64,000 nt of DNA. Origin: Algoriphagus litoralis. GTDB taxonomy: Bacteria > Bacteroidota > Bacteroidia > Cytophagales > Cyclobacteriaceae. The position numbers were made by a program, and so were the translations under genes. Shown one piece after another: positions 7,694-16,199 of the stretch (the first letter of the stretch is position 1; every line of letters starts with the position of its first letter). Location of the stretch: positions 310,001-374,000 of the forward strand of contig NZ_QGOL01000003.1 in assembly GCF_003259255.1 (NCBI RefSeq), read 5' to 3'. The notes beneath the pieces are model-generated. The model worked only from the letters and a program-made list of their open reading frames with translations. It did no database searches and was not told the DNA's origin.

Positions 7694-10432
7694 ATGTTAA
7701 AAATATGCGGATCAGTTTCGATTTTCATTCTACTGTTTTTGACAGTTTGGGTGTTGTCATTCTCGCAAAATAAAAATCCAAAGCTGGATCAAGCCAATCT
7801 ATTGTATTTGTCCGACTCCCCATCGGTGGAAGATGATTCGCTGGCTATTTTACTTTATGAGCAAGTTTTGGACCTGGCTCCAGATCCTTTGGAGGCTTCA
7901 GCTTTTGTAGAAGCTGCCGAGCGACTCGGCAATCTGTATCAAACGTATGGCAAGGTAGAGGAGGCGGTAAAATCTTATCGAAAAGGTTTCACTCTCAAGC
8001 GAGCTTATCAACTTTCCGATACCTTGCTCTATGCGCATCATCTTTATCTCGGCGAGGCATTATTTGGTCTAAGCAAATTAGACAGCTCACTTTACCATCT
8101 GCAACAAGCTGAAAAATTGCAGGAGAAAATTACCGACTCTGCTCAGCCCGAACGATTGAATAATGCCTTGGGTGTTTATTTTTTCGAAACTGGCAATTAC
8201 ATCAGAAGCATTGCGTATTTCGAAAAGGCCGAGTCTTACTTGCGATCCGATCAGGGTGAATATGAAAAATACGCGAGGTATAGTTTTTTGAGTAACAAAG
8301 CCTCTGCATTGTATCGATTGGAAAAGTTTGACTCCGCACAATCAATCTATTCGCACCTGCTGGATTTGGGAATCAATACCGAACAAATCCGAATTAACTT
8401 AGCAAATACTTTCATCGAGGCAGGAGAGACCGAGAAAGCAATCCAAGTCTTGGAAGCAGTCTCCCGATCCTATGCCGAAGCATCTACCTCGTATCATAAC
8501 CTGATGATCAAAGCATTGCTGCAAAGGAATGAAATGGATCAAATCAAAAATTCCCTTGATTTGGCTGAGGTAGTCTTTGAACAGGACAAAATCTCCAGAC
8601 ACAGTTTACAGAGAGGCATTTTCCTGTCTCTTTGGGGAGATTATCATCAAAAACGCGGTGAATTCCCGCTGGCACTTGAATTTTATCAGAAAGCAATTGT
8701 TCAATTGCTTCCTGGATTTGATGACGAATCTGTCCTGACTAATCCAGCAGAATTTTCAATGGGAATCTCTTCATTTACACTTTTCGAGATTTTAGTAAAA
8801 AAAGCTAAAACTGCCTGGTGGCTGGCAGAAAAGGATTCCAATTATTTTGACCTGGGCCTTCAGACTTGGAGGGCAGCCTTTGGCTTGGCGCAGTTTATAG
8901 CTGTGAATTTTGACAATGATGAAGCGCGTGTATTTTTAGGCGAAAAGGCCTTGGAAGCCTTTGAAGAAGGTATAGAACTGCTGCACCATTTTGCAATTCA
9001 AACCAATCAGCCCGATCTCATGCGTGAGGCTTTTGCATGGGCTGAGCAAAGTAAGGCAAATGGGTTAAAGGTAGGAGCGAAGCAAGAGTCCATTAAGCGG
9101 GCACATGGCTTGCCCGAAGCGCTCATCCAAGAAGAACGCAATCTTCTTTTTTCGATATCAAGGATAAACCAAAAACAGTATGGTGAATTGAGTCCGGAAA
9201 CCCGCAAAGCACTGGAAAGTCAAATGGTAGATCTTCAGGTAAAGCTCTCCAGATTGAGGGAGAAGTTTAAAGAGTTTCCGGGCTTTGATGGGAAACAGGA
9301 GAGCCTTTTTGATCCTGATTCTTTTATAGTCTCCCTACCTTCGGGAACTGCACTCTTGTCCATTTTTATGAGTGAAAATTTTCTGTTCACTTTTTATGTT
9401 TTGGATGGAGATTTCAGCTGGAAAGCCATTTCAGTGGAGCAGATTAAGCTTCAGGCAATCGATGCCTGGATTCAGGATATTGCTAAAATTTCAGGTGGAA
9501 ATCGGTATCAATTGACTGAAGGCATCACCGAATTTTCTAATGTATTACTTGGCGATTTGACTACGGAGATATCTTCAGCCAAGGAGTTAATTATCATTCC
9601 CCAAGGGATTTTTAATTCTCTTCCATTCGAGCTTTTACCGGATCATGAGGGTAAACTTTTGCTTGAAAAGCTTCCCGTGAGTTATCAGTTTTCAGCGCAG
9701 TTTGTCCAGCCTGTAGCATTGGGATTTGAACAGTCGAGGATGCTTGGATATGCACCTTTTTCCCAGTCAGGTTCATTAAATGGATTTGCATCGCTCCAAA
9801 CTTCCTCCGATGAGCTTCGGCCCTTTGGAGACCGTGCCTTGTTGGGACCACAGGCCACCAAAGCTTCTTTCATGGGCAATGCACCAAGTGCTCAAGTGAT
9901 ACATTTGGCTACCCATGCAGTAGCTTCTTCAGAGGATCCTAATCAGGCTTTTATTACCTTCTATGGTGAAGAAGATGATTTTAGACTTTTTGCCCCTGAG
10001 CTTGCTTACCAATCTTTGGATCAGGCAAAATTGATTTACCTCAGTGCTTGTGAGACTGGAGTGGGCAAATTGAGCAACAGTGAAGGTTTAATCAGTTTGG
10101 CTAGAAGTCTTTCCTTCGCCGGTGCGGAGCAAATGGTGATATCACTTTGGGTAAGCGAAGATCGAGTGTCTGCATATCTTGCCAATAAGTTTTATGCCTA
10201 TGCGCTTGATGGAGAGAGCTTTTCGAATGCTTTGCGGATGGCCAAACTAGACCTCCTAAGAGATCCAGAAATGGCCCAATTTCATCATCCTTTTTTCTGG
10301 GCAAACTATCGACTGATTGGACAGCCAAGTGTAGCCTCTTCTTCTAGCGGGTGGCTTTATCCCATGGTAGGCTTTATAATTCTGCTGTTCGTCGGGATAT
10401 GGGTATGGCTGGTATTCTACCGGCAGAGTTGA
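7694..10432 (+). CDS. TPR-CHAT domain protein, exported and membrane-anchored
   Basis: 912 residues. An N-terminal hydrophobic segment (about 4-24) looks like a signal peptide; about residues 30-460 are TPR-like helical repeats, a helical linker follows, and a CHAT (caspase HetF-associated with TPRs) domain spans about 560-880. The CHAT catalytic pair is present: His741 in HLATHA and Cys786 in LSACETG, with the later FWANYRLIG typical of the domain end. A single helix at about 888-906 with a short basic tail ends the protein, which would place TPR and CHAT in the periplasm. Substrate unknown; the poly-Asp lipoprotein gene directly upstream is a natural candidate partner. The 3' end overlaps the opposite-strand ABC gene by 59 bp. 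Confidence 0.88.
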   Translation: MLKICGSVSIFILLFLTVWVLSFSQNKNPKLDQANLLYLSDSPSVEDDSLAILLYEQVLDLAPDPLEASAFVEAAERLGNLYQTYGKVEEAVKSYRKGFTLKRAYQLSDTLLYAHHLYLGEALFGLSKLDSSLYHLQQAEKLQEKITDSAQPERLNNALGVYFFETGNYIRSIAYFEKAESYLRSDQGEYEKYARYSFLSNKASALYRLEKFDSAQSIYSHLLDLGINTEQIRINLANTFIEAGETEKAIQVLEAVSRSYAEASTSYHNLMIKALLQRNEMDQIKNSLDLAEVVFEQDKISRHSLQRGIFLSLWGDYHQKRGEFPLALEFYQKAIVQLLPGFDDESVLTNPAEFSMGISSFTLFEILVKKAKTAWWLAEKDSNYFDLGLQTWRAAFGLAQFIAVNFDNDEARVFLGEKALEAFEEGIELLHHFAIQTNQPDLMREAFAWAEQSKANGLKVGAKQESIKRAHGLPEALIQEERNLLFSISRINQKQYGELSPETRKALESQMVDLQVKLSRLREKFKEFPGFDGKQESLFDPDSFIVSLPSGTALLSIFMSENFLFTFYVLDGDFSWKAISVEQIKLQAIDAWIQDIAKISGGNRYQLTEGITEFSNVLLGDLTTEISSAKELIIIPQGIFNSLPFELLPDHEGKLLLEKLPVSYQFSAQFVQPVALGFEQSRMLGYAPFSQSGSLNGFASLQTSSDELRPFGDRALLGPQATKASFMGNAPSAQVIHLATHAVASSEDPNQAFITFYGEEDDFRLFAPELAYQSLDQAKLIYLSACETGVGKLSNSEGLISLARSLSFAGAEQMVISLWVSEDRVSAYLANKFYAYALDGESFSNALRMAKLDLLRDPEMAQFHHPFFWANYRLIGQPSVASSSSGWLYPMVGFIILLFVGIWVWLVFYRQS

Positions 10433-11435
10433 CGGGGAGTTGAGGTTCTCCATTTTTCCGAATCAGCTTTTCGATTTTCAACAGGGAGATTAGTCCTTTT
10501 TGAATTAGGTTAGGGGCTTTGATTACATTTCTAAAGGCCGGTACCAAAGCGGCCAAAACCAAAAGAAAAGTCAATAGCTCACCGGCTGTGGTCACCTGAT
10601 TTGAGAAATATAATATCCCCAGTAGAAATGCGATTAAAACAGGTCCTGTCACATTGATCAGCGCATGTCGGATCGATTCCCACTTTTGGTACTGATTTGC
10701 TGCCGCAAGGACGCGCTTGTTTCGCCTGCGAAATCCTCTAAAGTTATATTCCGAATTGCCTTTTTCAGAAATGATCCGGTGTTTTGAAAAACTCGTGGTC
10801 ACATAATTCAACAATTCATTTTTGCTGTTTCGTTTTTCTGGAATGGTTTCCAACTGCTTTTGGTCCAAATATAAAAACAGAGGAAGGGCCAAAAGAGCTA
10901 AAGCAGAAAGCCACAAGGTCCAGGTACTATTGATCCAAAGAAGCAATCCTAAGCCTGTAATAAGGAACAATCCATCCCTCAAGCCTCGATGGATTCCCTG
11001 GATCAGCATGTTTCTCACAGCTGTCATGTCACCGCTATACCTGAGCAGGTACTTTCCGAATGGTCTTCCTTCAAAGACTTCCGGTTGCCAATTAATTTGT
11101 TTTCTGTAGAGTCGACTAGCTAACCGATGGATAAATAAATCAGCAGATCGATTGATTCCGATTCGCTCAGCAAATTGCAGACTGAATTTTAACAGAATAA
11201 TTATTCCCATAAAGAGGAAAAACAGGTCAATGCGCTGAATATTAAGTCCGAATCGCTTCAGTAGTTCTGATTTGCTGATTCCCTCTTGGAATTTGAGGTC
11301 GTAAAACCAACCGATCATCAAGCTGAGAAAAAAGGTGCTGAGACTGGCCAGCCAACCCAATGCTAGCCACAAACCCACTTTCAGGTCTTTTCCAAACCAA
11401 TGTAATCTTAGTGTTTTGTTTGAAAACCAATTCAT
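10374..11435 (-). CDS. ABC exporter transmembrane domain protein lacking the ATPase domain
   Basis: 353 residues with about six hydrophobic segments and the fold pattern of ABC type-1 exporter membrane domains (e.g. FGKYLLRYSGDMTAVRNML like the coupling helix region, and the final LISLLKIEKLIRKNGEP resembling the linker that precedes the nucleotide-binding domain). In normal half-transporters about 240 residues of ATPase follow; here the frame stops about 20 residues after the linker, inside the antisense of the CHAT gene end. No Walker A or LSGGQ is present. Third gene of a unit with the P-loop protein (35 bp upstream). It could be a degraded transporter, or a membrane protein using an ATPase encoded elsewhere. 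Confidence 0.72.
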   Translation of the reverse strand: MNWFSNKTLRLHWFGKDLKVGLWLALGWLASLSTFFLSLMIGWFYDLKFQEGISKSELLKRFGLNIQRIDLFFLFMGIIILLKFSLQFAERIGINRSADLFIHRLASRLYRKQINWQPEVFEGRPFGKYLLRYSGDMTAVRNMLIQGIHRGLRDGLFLITGLGLLLWINSTWTLWLSALALLALPLFLYLDQKQLETIPEKRNSKNELLNYVTTSFSKHRIISEKGNSEYNFRGFRRRNKRVLAAANQYQKWESIRHALINVTGPVLIAFLLGILYFSNQVTTAGELLTFLLVLAALVPAFRNVIKAPNLIQKGLISLLKIEKLIRKNGEPQLPVNSAGRIPAIPISRRTAEL

Positions 11436-11470
11436 GGCTGCTGATTTTATGGTGGATCTTAGGTTTTTAT

Positions 11471-12538
11471 TCAGGCTTGAAGCAAGCCCAAATTCTCATG
11501 TAGAATTGGCCATTTGCCCAGAGAAAGATCCTCCAGATTAAGAATGGGCATGAATAGAATTTCCTGCATTTCGTAGAGGTATTCTTTTACTTCTTTGATA
11601 AGCAGGGGACTGGCCGTGAAAAGTCCTGAAAGCGCTGCAGGCATGATTCCCCAGCTCTGAAGTGTATGGATGCCCTGAGCCGCGGCAAGGCTATCACTTG
11701 CCGAAAAAACCACTTGGTGAACAGTGCTCATAAATACTGGGTTTTTCAGCAACATGCGTGTTTCCCGCTGAAATAATCCATCTGCAATCTCAACTACCAC
11801 GTACTCAGGATTTTCATGTAAGACATCTCCCAACAGCGTTTCATAGAGGTTGAGCAGTTCAATTTCGCTCCTGAGGTAGGTGGACGGGAAACCATACTTC
11901 GCAAAATCAATAGCAATACAAGCACCCATATCGTAGACAAGATTTCTGTCTTTAGGATAGGCAGTTCCAGTCAGTTTGATGTATGCTGCTTTTTTTCTTT
12001 GCTTCGCAAAACCATGGCAGAGGTAGGCGGCAGTGGTGGTTTTGCCACTATCCATGGACGAACCCAAGGAGAGGATTACTTTGGTTTTTGCAGAATTGGA
12101 ACCGTCAAACCGTTTCAATTTTGGTGCTCCTTCGTTGATGGTATTCACGATTGATCCTGAAGCTGAAGCAGCAAAACCGATCATTTTCAGTCGTGTAGGC
12201 CCTTCTTTTTCAAATTTGGCATGAGAGGATTCCAAGATGCCGATCACTCCGCCTCCTCCAAGCATGTGATATTCATTTTGAAGGCTTTCGGGCACATAGC
12301 CTTCAAACTGATTGGTCGCATAGCGGGCTCCAAAAGCGCCCATGATTCTGTCTCCGACAGCCAGAGTCATGTTTCGGCCTATTGTCTGGATCTGGGTATG
12401 CTTGCCAATTTCCGTTACTTCAAAGATGGCAACATCTCCGGCTTTGATTGGAAAGGTGGAGGGTAATTCGCTAGGTTCAATGAGTTGATCATAGGTAACT
12501 TGGGAGCAGATAATTCCTTTTTTAATACGAGTTTCCAT
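11471..12538 (-). CDS. P-loop NTPase, dethiobiotin synthetase/MobB-like, function unknown
   Basis: 355 residues. About 1-125 is a beta-rich domain without recognisable motif; about 145-340 is a P-loop domain. Walker A is SLGSSMDSGKTTTAA, close in form to the GT.T.VGKT loop of BioD and the DUF1611/MobB-like SIMIBI NTPases; VVVEIADGLFQRET resembles the acidic motif that follows in those enzymes. It lacks an ABC signature, so it is not the missing ATPase of the adjacent membrane protein. It sits between the DUF2490 barrel gene (31 bp) and the ABC membrane gene (35 bp), all on the minus strand. I do not recognise its reaction. Confidence 0.7.
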   Translation of the reverse strand: METRIKKGIICSQVTYDQLIEPSELPSTFPIKAGDVAIFEVTEIGKHTQIQTIGRNMTLAVGDRIMGAFGARYATNQFEGYVPESLQNEYHMLGGGGVIGILESSHAKFEKEGPTRLKMIGFAASASGSIVNTINEGAPKLKRFDGSNSAKTKVILSLGSSMDSGKTTTAAYLCHGFAKQRKKAAYIKLTGTAYPKDRNLVYDMGACIAIDFAKYGFPSTYLRSEIELLNLYETLLGDVLHENPEYVVVEIADGLFQRETRMLLKNPVFMSTVHQVVFSASDSLAAAQGIHTLQSWGIMPAALSGLFTASPLLIKEVKEYLYEMQEILFMPILNLEDLSLGKWPILHENLGLLQA

Positions 12539-12569
12539 TTTTTCAGGTGATTAAGAGTGATTGTTCGTT

Positions 12570-13379
12570 TTAGAAGTTGATAGGTAAAAAGCCATCGCCA
12601 TCGAGTCCTTTGAATTGATAGGAAAGTGAGATTCCAATGATGTGTTGATTGTTGAAAGGCCGCTGGACTCTGCCGGTATTGGGATTGGTTACATTGATTT
12701 TATTAGTTTCTGATAAGACGAGGTTAAACTCGTGCTGATTCATGTAGTAGACTGAAAGACGGATCGGATCGGAAACTTTAAAGTTGAAGTTTGCCAGAAT
12801 CCTGCCCCTGTGAAAGCCATTAGCAGCATCTCTGGCAATCTCTTCGCCCTGTTCGTTGAAATATCGGACTGGTGCTCCGCCGATGTTGTAGAAAAGACTG
12901 TAGCTTAGGGATGGTGCGACCTTTAGGAAATCCAGGCGTTTTCGTAATCCGATTCGTGAGGATAAAATAAACCGGTAATCAAAGCGCTCTTCCTGATCAT
13001 TATGCCGTTCAACCTGAAGGCTGTTTCGAAGGCTGAATTTTTTATTGAGTTTGATTCGGTGATTTCCTTCAGCAAAAATGCGGTTGGTTGTCCTTCCTGA
13101 TCCGGGTAAGTTCATCCAGGCGGTGCCAAAGTCTACAGACCAATCTTTGTCGATTTGGTAGCCCAGCTTTAATGAATACCAATTGAAGGATGTTTCGAGC
13201 TGTGGGCTCGATAGATCAAGGGATTTCATATAGGAAGCTTTGATACTTAGATTTTCAGTAAGTGGAGCCCCTACACTGAGACTGTTCCAAAGCCTGGTCT
13301 TGTATTGGGCAAAAGATTCCTGTGCGATTAGCAGTGTAAAAACAGAAAATAAAAGAGAAAACTTGATGTTGCTTTTCAT
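12570..13379 (-). CDS. DUF2490 family secreted beta-barrel protein
   Basis: 269 residues with a signal peptide ending at SFAQ (about 25). The mature part carries W.SLSVGAPLTENL...SYMKS.DL and repeated amphipathic strands, characteristic of DUF2490, and ends in an aromatic strand-rich tail (LSYQFKG). Such proteins are predicted small outer-membrane barrels of unknown role. First gene of the three-gene minus-strand unit with the P-loop protein and the ABC membrane domain. Confidence 0.75.
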   Translation of the reverse strand: MKSNIKFSLLFSVFTLLIAQESFAQYKTRLWNSLSVGAPLTENLSIKASYMKSLDLSSPQLETSFNWYSLKLGYQIDKDWSVDFGTAWMNLPGSGRTTNRIFAEGNHRIKLNKKFSLRNSLQVERHNDQEERFDYRFILSSRIGLRKRLDFLKVAPSLSYSLFYNIGGAPVRYFNEQGEEIARDAANGFHRGRILANFNFKVSDPIRLSVYYMNQHEFNLVLSETNKINVTNPNTGRVQRPFNNQHIIGISLSYQFKGLDGDGFLPINF

Positions 13380-13683
13380 CCGATGTTGGGTTAAAATCTA
13401 CACTTTGTCGCACTGGATTCACCGGATGTAATCGCCAGAATAAAGATTTTTTAGAAAAATGATTAAAAAATGTTTTTAGCTGGAAAATATTGCTTCCCCC
13501 GCTTTGGGGCCCTATTTATATATGCCCTTGAGGAGGTGACACCACTGATTTGCCAGGGTTTTACCTCTTCTTTTTTGGAATTAGACTTATGAGTTTTTAC
13601 CCTGATACTTGGTCGCTCAGGTAGAAACTGGGGGAGAGATAAAAAAACTTGCGGAATGCTCCAATTCGGAAGGCCTGAAATCA
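13380..13683. other. Intergenic region upstream of the DUF2490 unit
   Basis: About 300 bases between the DUF2490 start and the terminator at 13684. It contains an imperfect hairpin (GAGGAGGT near 13531 pairing with ACCTCTTC near 13563, 8 bp with one G-U, 25-nt loop). A 73-codon minus-strand frame crosses it but has no family likeness, signal or codon pattern that I trust. No known riboswitch was recognised. Confidence 0.4.
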
Positions 13684-13716
13684 AAAAAACCGGCCTGGAG
13701 TAGAGGCCGGTTTTTC
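13684..13716 (-). terminator. Terminator of the acidic lipoprotein gene
   Basis: AAAACCGGCCT and AGGCCGGTTTT pair over 11 bp around a short loop, with A and T tracts on the two sides, so it can act in both directions. It lies 23 bp behind the stop of the minus-strand lipoprotein gene. Confidence 0.85.
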
Positions 13717-13738
13717 TTATCCAAGGGGAATGTTATGA

Positions 13739-14482
13739 TTAATTCATTTTTAATTCGATGTCTGTAGAATCCTTAATTCTAGACTCTACCTTTCTGTAGA
13801 TTGAGGAATTGACATTCTTGTTGATCAGAAGAACCCCATTGGTAAGTTCGGCATTTTCCAACTCGGAGCTGCTTACGTTTCTAAACCAACCTTTAGCATC
13901 GATCTGAAAGAGGGCAAGGGGGTTATTGATCCCATCCAGAAAAAACAAGTCATCGTCGTCGTCTCCTTCCAATTCGACCTCAAAGTCAAAATCATCATCG
14001 TCATTGCCGAACACTTCAAATCTCAAGGGGACAGAGGTGCCATCTTGGTAATTGTAAATGCCGTCCAACTGGATGCTTGGCTGATTTCTGTTGTCAATCA
14101 GGTCGATTTCAAATTCAATTTCTTCATAATTTCCAGCGGGGATATTGATGAAAAAATCCACGCCAGCATCAAATTCATTAAAATCGATTTTTTTGATCTC
14201 ATTGAATTTGAGTTCCAGCTCTCGTTCAAAATCGTCTCCGTTTTCATCTCTTCCTTCGGTTTCGAGTTCGATTTCTTTAATCTGAAGAAATCCGCTTTGG
14301 ATGTCGATGCCTGAATTCAATGTTCTGGCTCCAGCGTTTCCGTCATTTTTAAGTTTTACACCCATACCTATTCGCACAGCTCCTTCGCCGATCACATCCG
14401 GATCATTGTTTTCAGAACAGGAAAAAAAACCGAGACTGGTGATGGCAAGTGCTACTGAATACGTGCTGATTGAAGTTTTCAT
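13739..14482 (-). CDS. Acidic DUF4382-like lipoprotein
   Basis: 247 residues from ATG at 14482; the frame is open to 14569 but only the 14482 start gives a signal peptide ending in the lipobox LGFFSC. The mature protein is strongly acidic, with two Asp clusters (GNDDDDFDF, EGDDDDDLFF), and has a pattern of IQ.GFLQIKEIELE...INIPAGNYEEIEFEIDL that resembles DUF4382-type lipoproteins. No catalytic residues are apparent. It follows the ECF sigma / anti-sigma pair on the same strand after a terminator-like hairpin, so it may be a target of that regulator (inference). Confidence 0.65.
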   Translation of the reverse strand: MKTSISTYSVALAITSLGFFSCSENNDPDVIGEGAVRIGMGVKLKNDGNAGARTLNSGIDIQSGFLQIKEIELETEGRDENGDDFERELELKFNEIKKIDFNEFDAGVDFFINIPAGNYEEIEFEIDLIDNRNQPSIQLDGIYNYQDGTSVPLRFEVFGNDDDDFDFEVELEGDDDDDLFFLDGINNPLALFQIDAKGWFRNVSSSELENAELTNGVLLINKNVNSSIYRKVESRIKDSTDIELKMN

Positions 14483-14630
14483 GTGTTTAGTTATTTTTTG
14501 ATGGTTACATGGAATCTCGCTTGTCCGATTTTTACATTGATGTTTTTTATCGGTCACGCTCGATTTCATACTTGATTAGGTTTGTTTCCTATTGGTAGAA
14601 GCAACCGAAATAATTGTAACCAGGTTTCGG

Positions 14631-14667
14631 ATAAAAAAAAGAAAATCCATTCATTTCGAATGGATTT
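14631..14667 (-). terminator. Terminator behind the anti-sigma gene
   Basis: On the minus strand a 10-bp stem AAATCCATTC / GAATGGATTT with a 5-nt loop is followed by TTC and eight T. It lies 27 bp past the stop of the anti-sigma-like gene. Confidence 0.75.
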
Positions 14668-14693
14668 GTCTCATTTATAGCGATTTAAAAAGA

Positions 14694-15458
14694 TTATTTA
14701 AATTTCAGAATTTTGATTTGTAAGCGATCGAATAGATTGAAGTTACCGTGATAGGTATGGTTTTCATCGTCAATAATCTTTTCTATCCGCATCTCTGCGT
14801 CCTCCGGCTTATCCTGAAGTAGGTAGGCCTTTACCAGATAATAATCCACTTGGTCGGCATAGTTGCTTTCCGAGGATTGGAGATTTTTTGATTCGATTTG
14901 TGTCAAAAATTCTTCTGCTTTCTCACCATTTTGACTTTCTAGATAGGAGAGTCCTATCAAAAAATAAGTCTTAGCATCAAATTCCTGAACCGAGGAAGAA
15001 AGTGACAAGACTCGATCGAAATCCTTGGCCTGAAATGCTTTTTCGATCTGATCCAGATTAGATTCTGCAGATCTCAGAACAGGGATACTATACTCCAATT
15101 GATCAGATATGATGCTGTCAGGGGTAGTGGAGAAAAACAAAACCGAAACAGAACCGATCAGGACAAAAAGTAGGGATGCTGCAATTCTACCCAGCCATAC
15201 GCCAATTGAAGACGGTCTGGATTGGATCTGTTTTACTTTTGAGTCTTCACGGGTTGCTAGATATTCTTCTTGATTTTTGGAGATCAACGCTTTCCAACCA
15301 ACCAATTCAATTGCTTCCCGACTGATTTTGAGCGCCTCCAGGTCTTCTTGCAAAGTAGCATCTGCCGCTAGTTTTGCATCCAGATCCTTTTTTCGATCGG
15401 GAGCTAAATCGCCAACGAGATAGGCTTCCAGTTCTTCAATGGTATATTTTTCATTCAT
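14694..15458 (-). CDS. Anti-sigma-factor-like membrane protein with TPR region
   Basis: 254 residues. The cytoplasmic N-terminus (about 1-85) starts YTIEELEAYLVGDL, the helical start seen in Bacteroidota anti-sigma factors; one membrane helix at about 87-109 (IGVWLGRIAASLLFVLIGSV); then a periplasmic helical-repeat (TPR-like) domain, about 125-254. The start codon lies inside the end of the sigma-factor gene (8-bp overlap), so the two are translationally coupled. Role inferred: hold the ECF sigma factor at the membrane until a periplasmic signal arrives. Confidence 0.75.
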   Translation of the reverse strand: MNEKYTIEELEAYLVGDLAPDRKKDLDAKLAADATLQEDLEALKISREAIELVGWKALISKNQEEYLATREDSKVKQIQSRPSSIGVWLGRIAASLLFVLIGSVSVLFFSTTPDSIISDQLEYSIPVLRSAESNLDQIEKAFQAKDFDRVLSLSSSVQEFDAKTYFLIGLSYLESQNGEKAEEFLTQIESKNLQSSESNYADQVDYYLVKAYLLQDKPEDAEMRIEKIIDDENHTYHGNFNLFDRLQIKILKFK

Positions 15459-16059
15459 GACGTAGTGCTTTTTGGAGGTTTTTCAGAAGGACGGGAGAGG
15501 ATTTGACTTGGTCAGTGAGGCTTTGTAGACACTTGTATTTTTTATTTCTCAATACCTGATCTGAACTGAAGTCCAATTTTTCTACAATCTCTTTCATAGA
15601 ATACTCTTCAAAATAAAAGAGTGTCAAGATCTGCTTGCATTTCTCTCCGAGTTTTTCAAACAGATCCATTACAAATTTCAGGTTTTCATTTCGCTGGATC
15701 TGCTCGCTGATATTGCTGTCCAGCTGATCCTTTTCACCTTCGTATCGGTCATGTCGGGCGGCGGTACTTTTCCGTTTTCTGAGTTCGGTAATCCAGAGAT
15801 TCCTACAGATACTGTAGAGAAAGGACTTGAGTGAAGCCTCACCACGATATTTTTTTTCGGTTACCATTTTGATAAAAACAAGCATAACTTCTTGGATCAA
15901 ATCAGCAGCATCATCACCAGAACCAGAGTTTTGTAATATGTAGTGTTCCAACATTCCATAGTGTTGGGAATACAACTGACTGATTGCCTGATTAGGATCT
16001 TTTTTTGTACTGATTTGATTTAAAATTTCCTGATCAGTAAGGCTTCTGTGTAGCTTCAT
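15451..16059 (-). CDS. ECF-type RNA polymerase sigma factor
   Basis: 202 residues. Sigma region 2 spans about 25-95 (ADLIQEVMLVFIKM..., YRGEASLKSFLYSICRNLWITELRKR, the latter in two parts), and region 4 about 130-185 (LGEKCKQILTLFYFEEYSMKEI, helix-turn-helix continuing VEKLDFSSDQVLRNKKYKC). No region 1 or 3, as in ECF group sigma factors. Coupled by an 8-bp overlap to its probable anti-sigma factor. Its target promoters cannot be read here. Confidence 0.9.
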   Translation of the reverse strand: MKLHRSLTDQEILNQISTKKDPNQAISQLYSQHYGMLEHYILQNSGSGDDAADLIQEVMLVFIKMVTEKKYRGEASLKSFLYSICRNLWITELRKRKSTAARHDRYEGEKDQLDSNISEQIQRNENLKFVMDLFEKLGEKCKQILTLFYFEEYSMKEIVEKLDFSSDQVLRNKKYKCLQSLTDQVKSSPVLLKNLQKALRHE

Positions 16060-16148
16060 CTGCTAGTCAATGCTATGTCTTAAGTGGATGGAAAAATGTA
16101 ACCCAAAATGGATATTTTTTTTTAATCCTTTGTCAAAATGCCAACTTC

Positions 16149-16179
16149 TTGCTCAGATAATCGGATCAGGCTACCTTTA
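16149..16179 (+). promoter_or_regulatory. Probable pncB promoter
   Basis: TTG (16149-16151), 20-bp spacer, TACCTTTA (16172-16179), one base off consensus. Transcription would start only about 10-15 nt before the pncB ATG, giving a very short leader. A second -7-like TAGTTTTG at 16183-16190 has no matching upstream element. Confidence 0.4.
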
Positions 16180-16199
16180 GTTTAGTTTTGCATCAATTT

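Noticed and set aside
13463..13684. 73-codon minus frame behind the acidic lipoprotein terminator
   Set aside because: Its sequence shows no signal, no motif and no coding bias; it runs into a terminator hairpin.
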